This document shows, piece after piece, positions 1 through 10,849 of a stretch of DNA of 64,000 bases. The DNA is from Trachythela sp. YZ-2020 (taxonomy: Eukaryota; Cnidaria; Anthozoa; Malacalcyonacea; Clavulariidae), in the NCBI GenBank assembly GCA_016169945.1, contig JADLSH010000145.1, positions 1,116,001-1,180,000 on the forward strand, written 5' to 3'. Made by a program: the position numbers and the translations under genes. Every line of letters starts with the position of its first letter. Position 1 is the stretch's first letter. Below the pieces are notes generated by a model. The model ran no database searches. It had not been told where the DNA came from and saw only the letters and a list, made by a program, of their open reading frames with translations.

Positions 1-2080
1 GAATGTTGGCAAAATATTACATTGTCGCATGCATTGAACACAAGCAGATTAATTAACACATATTCATACTAATTTTAAATAATAAAAGAAGCAAAAATTA
101 CTTGTTGTGTTCTCACATTAGCCGAACACAGCGCAACATCTTTTTATAGATGCACCCTTTTGGGAAGTGATTTTATGAAACAATTAATTTTCAGCATGGT
201 TTGCCAACAGTTAATAAATAACTGCTGAGTACAATTGTGGAGATCTGTTTAATTATTGAAGTTGCCGATATTCTGATTATTTGATCGAGTGCTTGTCAAG
301 CTTAGAAAGCGAAGTTAGCGCCTTGGCTAATATCCTGCGCTTCTCAAAAAATGCTACTCAATATATTGATATATATCAATGTTATTCCGCTTGCTGATAG
401 ATTCCAAATTAATTGATTTTAGCAAAAGTTATATATCTTCAGTGTCAAATATATGATTATTTATATCACTGCACATCGTCAGTACAACAAAGCTAGCCAA
501 CTGAGATGAACATTCACACTGTGTCGGTGCGCTTTCCAAAACGTCAAGTAATAATTGAAAAAATTGAATTAAAATATTTTCAAGTAGCATTAACAGATGA
601 ACGTCATTTGGTCTTATAAATGGCATATGTCATTCGGAAATGATTTATAAAAAAATTCACGTTTAATTATTGTAAATTAATAATGGTTGAACTCGCTCAT
701 ATACCGATAATTACTTGAAATGAACTATTTGTTTGATTTCATTTCCTTAATTAATAATAAGTGAGCATTTGACTTACAAAGTCTATAACATGCAGTTTAT
801 GGCCTCAATAACGAGACTGATAATTTAAATTATATAATCCCAAATTTGATACCGTTGATAAATACATTGTACAATACACACATTGAGTTATACAGAAGTG
901 GTTATACAGAACGATATCGCAAATCATCTATACAACAATTCATGAAACACAAACCGGCGCATTTTAATTTAGAACAAATTTCCAAGTTCTTGGCCTATCA
1001 ACGTTATCTGTCGACTATTGAGTTGACATGGTTTATATACGCCAAGACACGTTTACATGAAGCACGAAAACTCGACCCCTTTTAAGCAGTTTAAAAGGGG
1101 CCCTGGAGGGATAAATAGGAGCTGGGATTTGTCTACCTTTTCGAGTACTTTTTCAATCGGAAAATAGGATTTGGACCACTGAGAATAGGATTTGCACAAG
1201 TATTGCTGCATGGGAATGCAATTTGGCAAATCAGTGCGTCAGGTGACTGGGATTCGGAGAAAATTTTGGCTGGGGACCTCCCCCCCCCCACTCCTTCAGG
1301 ACCCTCTCTAAAGGCTGTCCTTTTTCGACAGAACTCGGGTCTGAAGTCCCGACTGATCAAGTATCACTGACATTGACTGATGATGGAAAGCACATATTTA
1401 AGCAGCTATGCTCGCTACCAGTGAACTTTTAATATAGTTTGTCAGAATTTCCTCCCAGAATCAAATATCATTGACATAATTGACTGGGATGAATACAAAA
1501 GTGATGAAGAAGCCATGCGTATTTAGCCCGCTATAACACAGCGGGAGTAGAATGTGACAATCCTGTGTGAAAACTACGACAATCCTGAAATATTTTCTTC
1601 AAGTGGGTTAATCAATTTCCTTAGTCTACTTGAAAGAATATCGAATTTCTTTCACCTCTTATGTAGCTTAGATATAACCACGTGTATGAGTAATCATATG
1701 TTTTCCGCATTCGTATACCTAAAAATAGAGCAGTATTTCAAACAGGGATAAACAGTTAAGATGGCCGGATGTAGACAGCAATTTTTCGACTTCCCAAATG
1801 CCTGATTATTGTAAAATATTAATTATATACTATTAATATCATTAATTATTATATGGCTTTTCAAAATTCTCTATTCAGATTGGTTGACAAGCGGTCCGTC
1901 AACATCATAAGTTGTGCATAATGTTTTCTTAGATATTTCATCCTTGCAAACTTGTGTGTCATTAAAATTTACAGATAAGTTTCAAACAACCAAATTGTTT
2001 TTGATTGAGCATGCATGCCTACCGTATATTGCTACCCAGTGAAACAGACGATAGCCGATTTAATTCGCGCGAAAAGCATA
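1..2080. other. AT-rich stretch with no recognised gene
   Basis: I see no gene I can support here. Short open frames at 429-626 (minus), 846-1085 (plus) and 1133-1360 (minus) show no domain I recognise and are no longer than expected by chance. A C-run lies near 1280. No tRNA, rRNA or clear exon with paired splice sites was found. Confidence 0.5.
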
Positions 2081-2217
2081 TTGACCTCACTTGCTCGGTC
2101 TGTACTGTGAAATATCAGACCTCTGTTTTTTTGAGTGGACGTCGCTCCTTCGTCGCTCGGTCCATACTAAAAAACCTCAGTCTGATATTTCACAGTACAG
2201 ACCTCACGCTCGGTCAA
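2081..2217. repeat. Short inverted-repeat element, MITE-like
   Basis: A perfect 22-bp inverted repeat lies at 2098-2119 and 2181-2202. The arms separate about 60 bp that itself contains small inverted pieces. The outer sequence is also mirrored: TTGACC at 2081 and GGTCAA near 2210-2215. This fits a very small foldback or MITE copy. No target-site duplication could be fixed, so the class is unknown. Confidence 0.55.
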
Positions 2218-3360
2218 TAAGTCTTTATTATCCCATGATGTCAGAATCTTATAAAATACAATAATTGCCATCATACATTGCAAATTTAACGTTTTCATTT
2301 ACTTGTCGTGCGCTTACTTGAACAAGCTTTGGACATGAATATTTGAACTAAAATTTAAAGCACGATTTTAAAATATAGATAAACAACATAAAAAGTATTA
2401 TTTGCAAGATAGCATCATTCTTTCACTTTTTGGAAGAGTATTAAAACAGTTTCATACCGGAACAAGTCTTATTATTTAAACGTTCCGCTCAAAAAACTAT
2501 ATATATATTTCATGTCAAGAACATACAAGTGTAAGTGCCATGACGAGTGAGGATTTATTAAATTATATAGTTAAAAGAATAAACCTACATTATTTGAACA
2601 GTGAAAGTATTTCCGTCCTTATTAACTTTGTATATAAAATAACTCAAATTAATGATTTGGAAATCCTTAGTTATACCACTCTTTTGTTTCGTATGTGGTG
2701 AGTTTTACAAACTTTGTACTTAGAAAAAGAGCCAGTTAGCTCTAATATACTCGCACTAATATGAGAATAGATGGATTTATTAATACAAGAAATTAATAAA
2801 TTATTATTATTATTTAAACTATATTTTAAAATGGTTAAAGAGTTTACAGAAATACACCACTTGACCTTAATAAACGGTACAGCTGAATGATTTTGAAGCG
2901 TCTTTTAAGTTAAATGAGGCAAAACCCGCTAGCCTTCTCCACAGACATCTCTGGTCAGACCTCGGGGTGAGAAACTCTTTTTCACAATAAACAAATTTTA
3001 TAGTCAACGAGCAACACACAGCCTCACTGACACAGGGATCCCTATAGAGATGCTTGCGGAGGTAAAACTTATAAAAAAGGCATCGAAGGTCCCATCTTGG
3101 TAAATCGTACAAGGACTATTCCAATTGAATATTCATTGGAAAGTGCTGGGGTAAAATTCCTACTTCTTATGGTTGCATACTGGATCCAGCCATAAACCAG
3201 GCCTAAATCTGTTAAGTGATATTTTATAAAATCTATATGATTTCTCAGTACAGAAAAACGCTCAGAGGCGTTCTCTATGATCCTAGTCTATGCATGTGTA
3301 TATTTTCTGAAAACAATGTTGAAAGATTCCTCTAATCAATATTGGATTAGTTAGGTGTGA
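2218..3360. other. No recognised gene
   Basis: AT-rich DNA. The minus-strand frame at 2867-3112 (81 codons) shows nothing recognisable. No repeat array or exon could be supported. Confidence 0.4.
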
Positions 3361-3655
3361 TTAGGGACCGGTCATAAAGTATGTGTACTGGGGGGTGGAG
3401 GGTATTCCAAAATACTACCATAAAATTTGGCACCCCCCCGAAAAGCGTCGGAAAATATTTAATAACCCCCTCAAAGGTGATGAAATGTTTCGTACTGTGC
3501 ACGAGCAGCCCTCCCAGAGTTTACACCGGAGCAGATTTGGACCCCCACGGTCCAAATCTGCTAGCAGATATGTACCCCCTTCCGCGGAAATGGACCCCTA
3601 TGAAATCAGATATATTTTCTGGGTCCTCAGTAGAAAGACCTACTTAGCTCCTTAA
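3361..3655. repeat. Fragment related to the GACCGGTCAT-end element
   Basis: The first 50 bp or so (TTAGGGACCGGTCATAAAG, then a G-rich GGGGGGTGGAGG stretch) closely match the ends of the inverted-repeat element at 38945-39708. Only one end is visible, so this is a partial or diverged copy. The overlapping plus-strand frames at 3381-3655 are taken as chance openings. Confidence 0.4.
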
Positions 3656-3950
3656 GAAATTGGTAATAACTTTTGCGTCTGCAAGTAATGACTCATTTAA
3701 TCATGATAATCATAAAAAAAATTATATATATAGCAGCACTTTCTTTCACTGAAATACAAATTTACATAACTGTAGCGTTGACGTTGTTAGGAAGTTGTTA
3801 GGAAGTTGTTAGGAAGTCATTAGTTTAAAGGCATTTGAAAGCACATGGGTATTGAATAGAGTTTTTGCTACTTTTCGTCACAGATCATTGAAATATTTCG
3901 GCTCCTGTTGGATAATTTATGAGTAATTAGCACCGATATATCGGGCATAT

Positions 3951-4107
3951 GGTAAAACGCGGACTGGACTTGGACTGGACTGAGTGGTAAAACGCGGACT
4001 GGACTCAATTAGTAAAACGCGGACTGGACTCTATTAGTAAAACGCGGACTGGACTCAATTATAGTAAAACGCGGACTGGACTCAATTAGTAAAACGCGGA
4101 CAGGTTA
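3951..4107 (+). repeat. Left outer part of 25-bp tandem array
   Basis: About six units of the TAAAACGCGGACTGGACTC repeat, separated from the rest of the left arm by the LINE insertion at about 4108. Confidence 0.85.
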
Positions 4108-6596
4108 CGAAACAGGTTACGAAACGTTCTTACTTACACAAACCGATCTGACTTAATACCAGAAAATGTGGAAGCAATTTGCCTTGCAATTAGAAAACCT
4201 CGAACCATGCAAACCGTTGCTAAATTTCCATCTGGTATCGCCCACCAAGTGCAAATATAGAATTACTTAATCTTTTTGAGAACTTTCAACAAAGGATTGA
4301 ACAAGAAAGCAAAGAAATCATTATTACAGGGGACTCCAACTGTGACTTGTTGAAGGAAAACACCAACAACAGTAACACTAGATGCTTTAAAGACTTGTTA
4401 GATATTTACCAACTCCAACAACATATCGACAAACCCACAAGAACAACTGACTCAACAGCAACATTGATAGATGTCATAATCACTAGAATTGACGATATAA
4501 AAACCATAGATTCAGGGGTCATAGAAATAGGTATAAGCGACCATAGCTTGGTTTATATATGTAGGAAGATTGGAATCCCTAGAGAAAAACCAAAAATAAT
4601 TCATACAAGGCAGTTTAAAAATTTCAAAACTGCAGACTTCCAAAATGACCTACACCAGGTATTTAGAAATTTTAATCATCATTCAGATTCCAACATTGCG
4701 TGGCGAGAATGGAAAGAAACTTTTCTTCAAATTTCTGACCTTCATGCCCCATGTCGGTCAAGAAAAGTTAAAAGTGAATACCAACCTTGTTAACCAATGA
4801 AATTAAGCAACTTAGTTACCATCGAGATTACTTGAAGAGGAAAGCGATTCAATTTAATTCATCTACATATCACAAAGCATATAAAAAATGTAAAAACCAA
4901 CTTACTCATCTAATCAGAAACACAAAAACCCATTATTTCAGGTGTATTTATTGAGGTGTATTTCCAGAAGACATGAAGTTAGCTAAAGTTACTCCAATTT
5001 ACAAGAATGGCGATAAAACTAATTGTGGAAACTATAGACGGTAATGTCAGCTATAGCAAAAGTTTTAGAGAAATTAATAACTGTTTACTTTCTTAGATGA
5101 TAACAAAATTATCTCAAACCAACAATCAGGTTTTCGTCCGGGCCATTCCACTGAAACTGCACTTTTACAATCAGTGAATCAATGGCTACTAAATATCGAT
5201 AAGGGTATAATAAATGGTGTATTATTTTTAGATCTTAAGAAGTCCTTTGACACTGTAGACCATAAAATTATTTTATTAAAGCTTGAGCAGTATGGAATTA
5301 GAGGGAAGTCCTTGGACCTTTTTAACTCATATCTTAGCAATAGACAACAAATATGTACAATTCAAACTACTAGGTCTGAACAAAAAGGCATAGTGTGCGG
5401 CGTTCCCCAAGGGTCTAATCTTGGTCCCTTGCTTTTCTTGATATACATCAATGACCTTCCTAACTGTCTCAAGCAAACACAAGCCTCAATGTTCGCGGAC
5501 GATATCAGCATTTCATGCACTGGAACTTCACCCAAGGAAATAGAAAATAGGATTAACGAAGACTTACATAACGTAAACAAATGGCTTGAGACTAATAGAC
5601 TGACACTAAATACTGATAAAACTGAATTTATGCTAATAGCGCCTCAAAAAGGAAATTAAAACAATACTCCGAAGATCCACACATTCTAATTAGCAATCAC
5701 ACTATAAGACAGGTGACAAACAAAAAAGTCTTAGGAATCACTCTTAACGAAGAACTAAAATGGAAAGAACATAATGACGCTCAATGTAAAACAATTTCCA
5801 AATCTATAGCACTGTTAACAAGAGCAAGACCATATGTCTCTCAAAACACTCTCATTAATATGTTTAATGGACTGGTTTTACCACATTTTGCGTACTGTTC
5901 AACTGTGTGGAATGATGGTAGTCGTGCTCACATTGATAAACTCTATAAAATGCAAAAACGAGCAGCTAGGGAAATAACTGGTTCGAATTACGAAATACGA
6001 CTTCGAGCACTGCGAGGAGAACTACCGTTTAGAGCACTGCGAGGGGAACTACCGGAACATATATCAAAAATGTTTATCATTAACCACAACAATGCATACC
6101 ATCTTAGGAGTTACGACTGTTTGACTTCACTTGGATAAACCAAATACTGAATTCATGAAAAAGAGCTTTTCATATCGAGGAGCCTCCGCATGGAACAACT
6201 TGGCAAATGATATTACTGGCAGGCAGGCACAACTGTCCAGGAATAGCTTTAAACATTTACTTAATAGCTACTTCCGAAATTTACCAAACCCAATTTGAGG
6301 TGACGTTTTGTGGATCTGCGGGAGGTCTTGCAATTATTTCATAAATATATAATTCTGAGTATTTGTGTAATATAGAGCTTGTACGCTTGAATACTTTTTA
6401 AACTTAAAATATTTAGTTAAACGGGCCTTTATCCACTTGTATAACACATAAGAGTTAGTATGCACAATGAGTACATTTACTTGTTTATGTTATTTTTATC
6501 CATGTAATTATCTAATTGAACGGCCCTTTGAAAATCAGTTTTTATGCTACCTACAGGCTACCGTTGTTAAAGAACTTTAAATAATAATAATAATAA
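4108..6596 (+). mobile_element. Non-LTR retrotransposon (LINE), 5'-truncated and degenerate
   Basis: The segment carries endonuclease remnants followed by reverse-transcriptase remnants, and ends in an (AATA)-type simple tail at 6579-6596. It interrupts the 25-bp array on both sides, so it inserted into the foldback element. Target-site duplications cannot be told apart from the array itself. The 5' part of the endonuclease is missing or scrambled. Confidence 0.8.
4187..6296 (+). pseudogene. LINE endonuclease/reverse transcriptase pseudogene
   Basis: Broken polyprotein of a CR1/L2/RTE-like non-LTR element. Frame 4347-4793 holds the C-terminal part of an APE-type endonuclease, with a DxNxxLL-like stretch just upstream (near 4330) and the ISDH motif (SDHSLVY). 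Frame 5174-5659 holds RT core motifs: FLDLKKSFDTVDH, GVPQGSNLGPLLF and the catalytic FADD (MFADDISIS). Frame 5713-6138 holds the RT thumb and C-terminal region, and 6150-6296 reads on in another frame to a stop. At least three frame breaks separate the pieces, and between about 4800 and 5170 the link region is shortened. The element cannot be autonomous. The clade is inferred from motifs only. Confidence 0.8.
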
Positions 6597-7072
6597 TTAG
6601 TAAAACGCGGACTGGACTCAATTAGTAAAACGCGGACTGGACTCAATTAGTAAAACGCGGACTGGACCCAATTAGTAAAACGCGGACTGGACTCAATTAG
6701 TAAAACGCGGACTGGACTCAATTAGTAAAACGCGGGCTGGACTCAATTAGTAAAACGCGGACTGGACCCAATTAGTAAAACGCGGACTGGACTCAATTAG
6801 TAAAACGCGGACTGGACTCAATTAGTAAAACGCGGGCTGGACTCAATTAGTAAAACGCGGGCTGGACTCAATTAGTAAAACGCGGACTGGACCCAATTAG
6901 TAAAACGCGGACTGGACTCAATTAGTAAAACGCGGACTGGACTCAATTAGTAAAACGCGGGCTGGACTCAATTACTAAAACGCGGACTGGACCCAATTAG
7001 TAAAACGCGGACTGGACTCAATTAGTAAAACGCGGACTGGACTCGATTAGTAAAACGCGGACTGGACCCAAA
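6597..7072 (+). repeat. Left inner part of 25-bp tandem array
   Basis: About 19 head-to-tail 25-bp units with few substitutions (GACTGG/GGCTGG, CTCAA/CCCAA variants). The variants recur in blocks, for example a run of units repeated with the same substitutions, which suggests higher-order amplification. Confidence 0.9.
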
Positions 7073-7582
7073 TTGTCCCAAAGGACTATTTCTAAAACCG
7101 GAATGTAAACGGTCATGACGGAACTGGAAATAGAAGAACTCGGTATATTAAAAACCGGAATATAGAGCTTTCAAAGTCAACAATATTATATAAACTCTAA
7201 GGTTCTGGCTATATATAATGTGGTCTACAGTCTACAGTGAATTTGTTCGATTTTACAAGTATATCAAAACAACTATATCATTTAATTATACAGTAAATCC
7301 TTTGTAAGCCTTCAAATAATGCTCGCATTCTCTTCAATTGATATATCTTGACTCGTTGTTGTATGGCGATCTTAAATATATATATAACTATAAGATTGAG
7401 CAAGAATTGAGTCGGTAGAACAAATATTTCATGAGCTTTAATTACATGGTTCGGACACAAATTGTTGACTTTGAAAGCTCTAGATTCCGGTTTTTAATAT
7501 TTCGAGTTCTTCTATTTGCAGTTCCGTGATCACCATTTGCATTCCGGGTTTTAGAAATAGTCCTTTGGGGCAATTTGGGGCC
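7073..7582. repeat. Inverted inner arms and core of the foldback element
   Basis: The sequence after the left array (CCCAAAGGACTATTTCTAAA at about 7077) returns as its reverse complement at about 7550-7570. The next roughly 90 bp, ending in a GACTTTGAAAGCTCTA motif, are mirrored too. The core between (about 7190-7460) resembles 50695-51020, so it belongs to a dispersed family. The minus-strand frame at 7278-7460 is not considered a gene. Confidence 0.75.
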
Positions 7583-7905
7583 AGTCCGCGTTTTACTAAT
7601 TGAGTCCAGTCCGCGTTTTACTAATTGAGTCCAGTCTGCGTTTTACTAATTGAGTCCAGTCCGCGTTTTACTAATTGAGTCCAGTCCGCGTTTTACTAAT
7701 TGAGTCCAGTCCGCGTTTTACTAATTGAGTCCAGTCCGCATTTTACTAATTGAGTCCAGTCCGCATTTTACTAACGAGTCCAGTCCGCGTTTTACTAATT
7801 GAGTCCAGTCCGCGTTTTACTAATGAGTCCAGTCCGCATTTTACTAATTGAGTCCAGTCTGCGTTTTATTAATTGAGTCCTGTCCGCGTTTTACCACTCA
7901 GTCCA
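7583..7905 (-). repeat. Right arm, inverted 25-bp tandem array
   Basis: About 13 units of the same 25-bp repeat in reverse orientation (GAGTCCAGTCCGCGTTTTA), some with small deletions. It is followed by a GTCCA-rich end at 7906-7945 that mirrors the left terminus. Confidence 0.9.
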
Positions 7906-7980
7906 GTTCATGTGCAAGTCCAGTCCAGTCCAGTCCAGTCCCACCGTCCTCGTCAAAACAAGGCAGTAGGAAAGTAGGGA

Positions 7981-8276
7981 CTTAAGCATGTAGGACGGCA
8001 ACACGACGACGACGGCGATTAATACAATAAGTCGATGAAAAGAAATGAATAATTAAACTCCCACGGGAGTTTTAGACGCGGTCCTCGCTCTGTTTACAAC
8101 GGCAAATCACAGATTTTCACGCCTTGTATACAACGCCTGCAATTCAAGCCGAAACAAGTGCTACTTCAAATTAAATTCATACAATTGATAATACACGACA
8201 AGTTTTCTTTACTATCATTTCTTTGAAGGAGTTTGTTTTGGCCGTCGTCGTCGTGTTGCCGTCCTACATGCTTAAG
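7981..8276. repeat. Perfect 36-bp inverted repeat flanking about 220 bp
   Basis: 7981-8016 and about 8241-8276 are perfect reverse complements (CTTAAGCATGTAGGACGGCA at the outer left end). The enclosed 220 bp has no recognisable content. The right arm runs directly into the hAT transposase remnant. It may be a terminal repeat of a small element or a local inversion scar; there is no firm evidence for either. Confidence 0.65.
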
Positions 8277-8581
8277 GTCCATATTGCTACAATTCACGAT
8301 GCTTTGAATTATTGTTCGAAATTCAAAGAACTGTTTCCACTCACATTGCGGTGCTTGAAACTTGTTCTCACAGCTCCAGTAACATCGGCTTCAAGCGAGC
8401 GAAGCTTCTCAAAGCTCAAATTAATTAAAACTCTCATCCGTAGTACTACGTGCCAGGGGAAGGCTTCAGAGTTTAATGACATTGGCTTGCGAAAAAGACT
8501 TGACTGATCAGATTGACCTTGAGCACATCGTTACGAAATGGGCAAATATACCGAAGAGTGGAAGACTAATTAAACTTTGAA
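8277..8581 (+). pseudogene. hAT transposase C-terminal (dimerisation) fragment
   Basis: The frame open to 8507 contains a segment typical of the hAT-family C-terminal dimerisation domain: LVLTAPVTSASSERSFSKLK, followed by an LRST-like stretch. A stop at 8505-8507 is followed in the +1 frame by about 24 codons that read as the expected tail, ending at TGA 8579-8581, so a frameshift is present. The BED finger and the catalytic D/E regions are absent. In hAT transposases this part mediates multimerisation. The upstream part was replaced by the inverted repeat that ends at 8276. Confidence 0.75.
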
Positions 8582-9514
8582 ACATATTAGACGGCCGGCC
8601 AAGCTTGAAAAAAGTGTCTAGAAAACACTGTCGATGGCATTTTTTGTTACAAGCATGAAACTACGCAAAATGTCTTGGGATAGTGTTTACTTTGGGAGTG
8701 AGAATGGTTGCCAACCGTAATTTTTTATTTATGTGATGAAATTTGAAGGTTTTTTCTAAAACATTTCGAAGGATGGGATTTTTGTCGAATGCTGTATTTA
8801 ATATTACTGTTTTATTTTAATTGGCTGACTGTCTAAAGGAGAGTGTTGTTTGAACCCTGCCTCTCACCACGGTCCACGGACATCACCGATTACCAGTCCG
8901 AATAACGGAACCAATGTCCCACTGCTATTTAGTTCATATTTGAAAAGAGTCAACTATTAAAGGATATTCTGTTGTTGCAGTTGTTGTACTAAATTACAAG
9001 AATTGAAAAATGACCGCGTTACTATTTATTCTATAAGATCGTAATAATATGTAGTTAGCACGAGCCGCGAAGTCGGTCTCTGGTGGAAAAAAATAGGTCC
9101 TTTGTGCCCCCCCCCCCTCTAGTCGCTTCGATTCAATTTTGAACCGAGATTTTCCGAAGTTGACAAGTCTTTCTTTCTCGCTCCGCCACTCTTCGCTACG
9201 TCATGTTATTTACACTATAATCATAGAATAGGAAATGACTAGAAGGGCAACTTGAGGCCGAACCTTTGAAGTTTTTGACGCTGCGCATGTCGCATTACGC
9301 ATGTTCATTACCATTATTCTAGCCAGTCAATTGCATTTTCTGACCAATAAACACGCTGAACTGGCTGGTCCGCCATTATTCTGGCCAGATAACTGCATAA
9401 AAATAGGGTGTCACGTTGCACTGCTGAGTGGCCTTTCTGGTCATTTCCTATTCTGTGCTATAGTGGATCGATACAGAAAGACAATGAACAGAGACTTGGA
9501 ACAAGTCTAGCGAC
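8582..9514. other. No recognised gene
   Basis: Nothing supportable. A C-run lies near 9105-9117. The plus frame at 9301-9510 has no recognisable domain. Confidence 0.4.
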
Positions 9515-9915
9515 GTTCTTGCTTATTATGTTTTAGATGACATTGGCATAAAAGTCCCCGGATAGCTAAGGGGGACCAACAAAAATTGTTTTTAGTGTTA
9601 CTACAGGAGGAAACCGGAGTAACCGGTGTTATTTGAGCTAAGTTGAATCTTGTTTAAATATAATGTAATCGGCTTTAAAGAATGCGGTGCAATGCATGAC
9701 CAACACTAAGATAATTATAAAGTATGAAAGCCCCCGGATAGCTAGGCGGAAAAAAACCTCCAAAATTGGTTAGTGTGAGTAATTATTTTATAAACGGATG
9801 CATTAAAATTATTTTATGCTTGTATAGATTTCATGAAAAGGACTGTAATGATTGCGATAATAGATTAATGGAACACAATGCCTGCGCGCGCACGTTTTTC
9901 TTTAATAAGTAAGAT
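9515..9915. repeat. Dispersed repeat, copy 1 (GGATAGCT family)
   Basis: Shares long stretches with 12390-12625: GTCCCCGGATAGCTAA, then GTGTTACTACAGGAGGAAAC, then TTGAATCTTGTTTAAATAT, and a distal GCGCGCGCA block. A second partial start (CCCCCGGATAGCTAGGCGG) occurs at about 9730, so this copy is internally duplicated. Related shorter pieces lie at about 29685-29880 and 46230-46400. Confidence 0.7.
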
Positions 9916-10849
9916 CACAATAAGTGTATACTGACATACTTATAAAATACTAAATGCCCTGAAAGGAAAGGAAAAACGCAAGTTCTATGCCAGGCACCTA
10001 GCTCGCAGAGTACATGTACAAATACTAGGTAATACTAAGGCCTCTTGACATTACCTCGCTCCTACTCATAACTATTATCCGTTCTAAAGTGGCCTAATGT
10101 AAATAGAGAGGGTGCATGATTTTCATAAAATTTCTCACCATTCAATATCAATTTTCTTCAAAAAATGTAAGAAGACAGTTTGATATCGCATCTGCCAAGC
10201 TTAACTGAAACAAACAGCTTTCTAAATCCTGACATGAACAATATCAAACCGTTTGCTTACACATTTCTTGATGTTTCAGCGTAAAATATTGAGTTTCAAG
10301 AAGCCGAATTTCGTACATGCATAAAATTTCTATATTAGCCAATGTTAGCCACGTGGCCACTAAGTTTTGAAAACCAAATTTTCGGAATTTAAGTAACACA
10401 TCACTAATTATTTCTCTCGTGTTATAAACGCATACGGCGTACCTACTATTTTAAACATATTAAGGTCACGTGACATCTTAATGCAAGTTACCCACTGGAA
10501 ATACCCAAAGTTTCTCATATCTCTTATAGTCTATTTCTTGCAGGTTCATCATTCCAGATGACATGAAGACACCATTAGTTCAGTTTTGTCTGTTTGCAGG
10601 CTTTGTATGCTCTGCTACCTGCTTCTTCTATGTTGTTTGAGAAAATGTTGAGTAAGTGAAGGAATTGAATTGGGAAACTAGCCGTTCTGATCTTTCAGGC
10701 CGCTGTTAATAAGGTAATCATCGATTGAGCGCAAACAACGATTCTGACCGTTAATGCAATACACAAACGTCCCCATGTCTTGCTGTTTATGGGTCCCTAA
10801 CCCTATGCCGCGCTAGTTCGATCCCTGCATTTGTTAGAAAATTCTCTTT
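9916..10849. other. No recognised gene
   Basis: AT-rich DNA without a supported exon, RNA gene or repeat array. Confidence 0.4.

Larger units (their letters stand above)
3951..7945. mobile_element. Foldback element with tandem-repeat arms, split by a LINE
   Basis: The two arms are built from the same 25-bp unit (core TAAAACGCGGACTGGACTC) in opposite orientation: plus-sense at 3951-4107 and 6597-7072, minus-sense at about 7583-7905. Inside the arrays, about 110 bp at 7073-7185 mirrors about 7465-7580, around a unique core. The outermost sequences also match in inverted orientation (GGACTGGACTGAGTGGTAAA on the left, its complement on the right next to a GGACT-rich run). Without the LINE at 4108-6596 the element is about 1.5 kb. 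I see no transposase, so it is non-autonomous. A related core occurs at 50695-51020. The superfamily is not determined. Confidence 0.75.
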
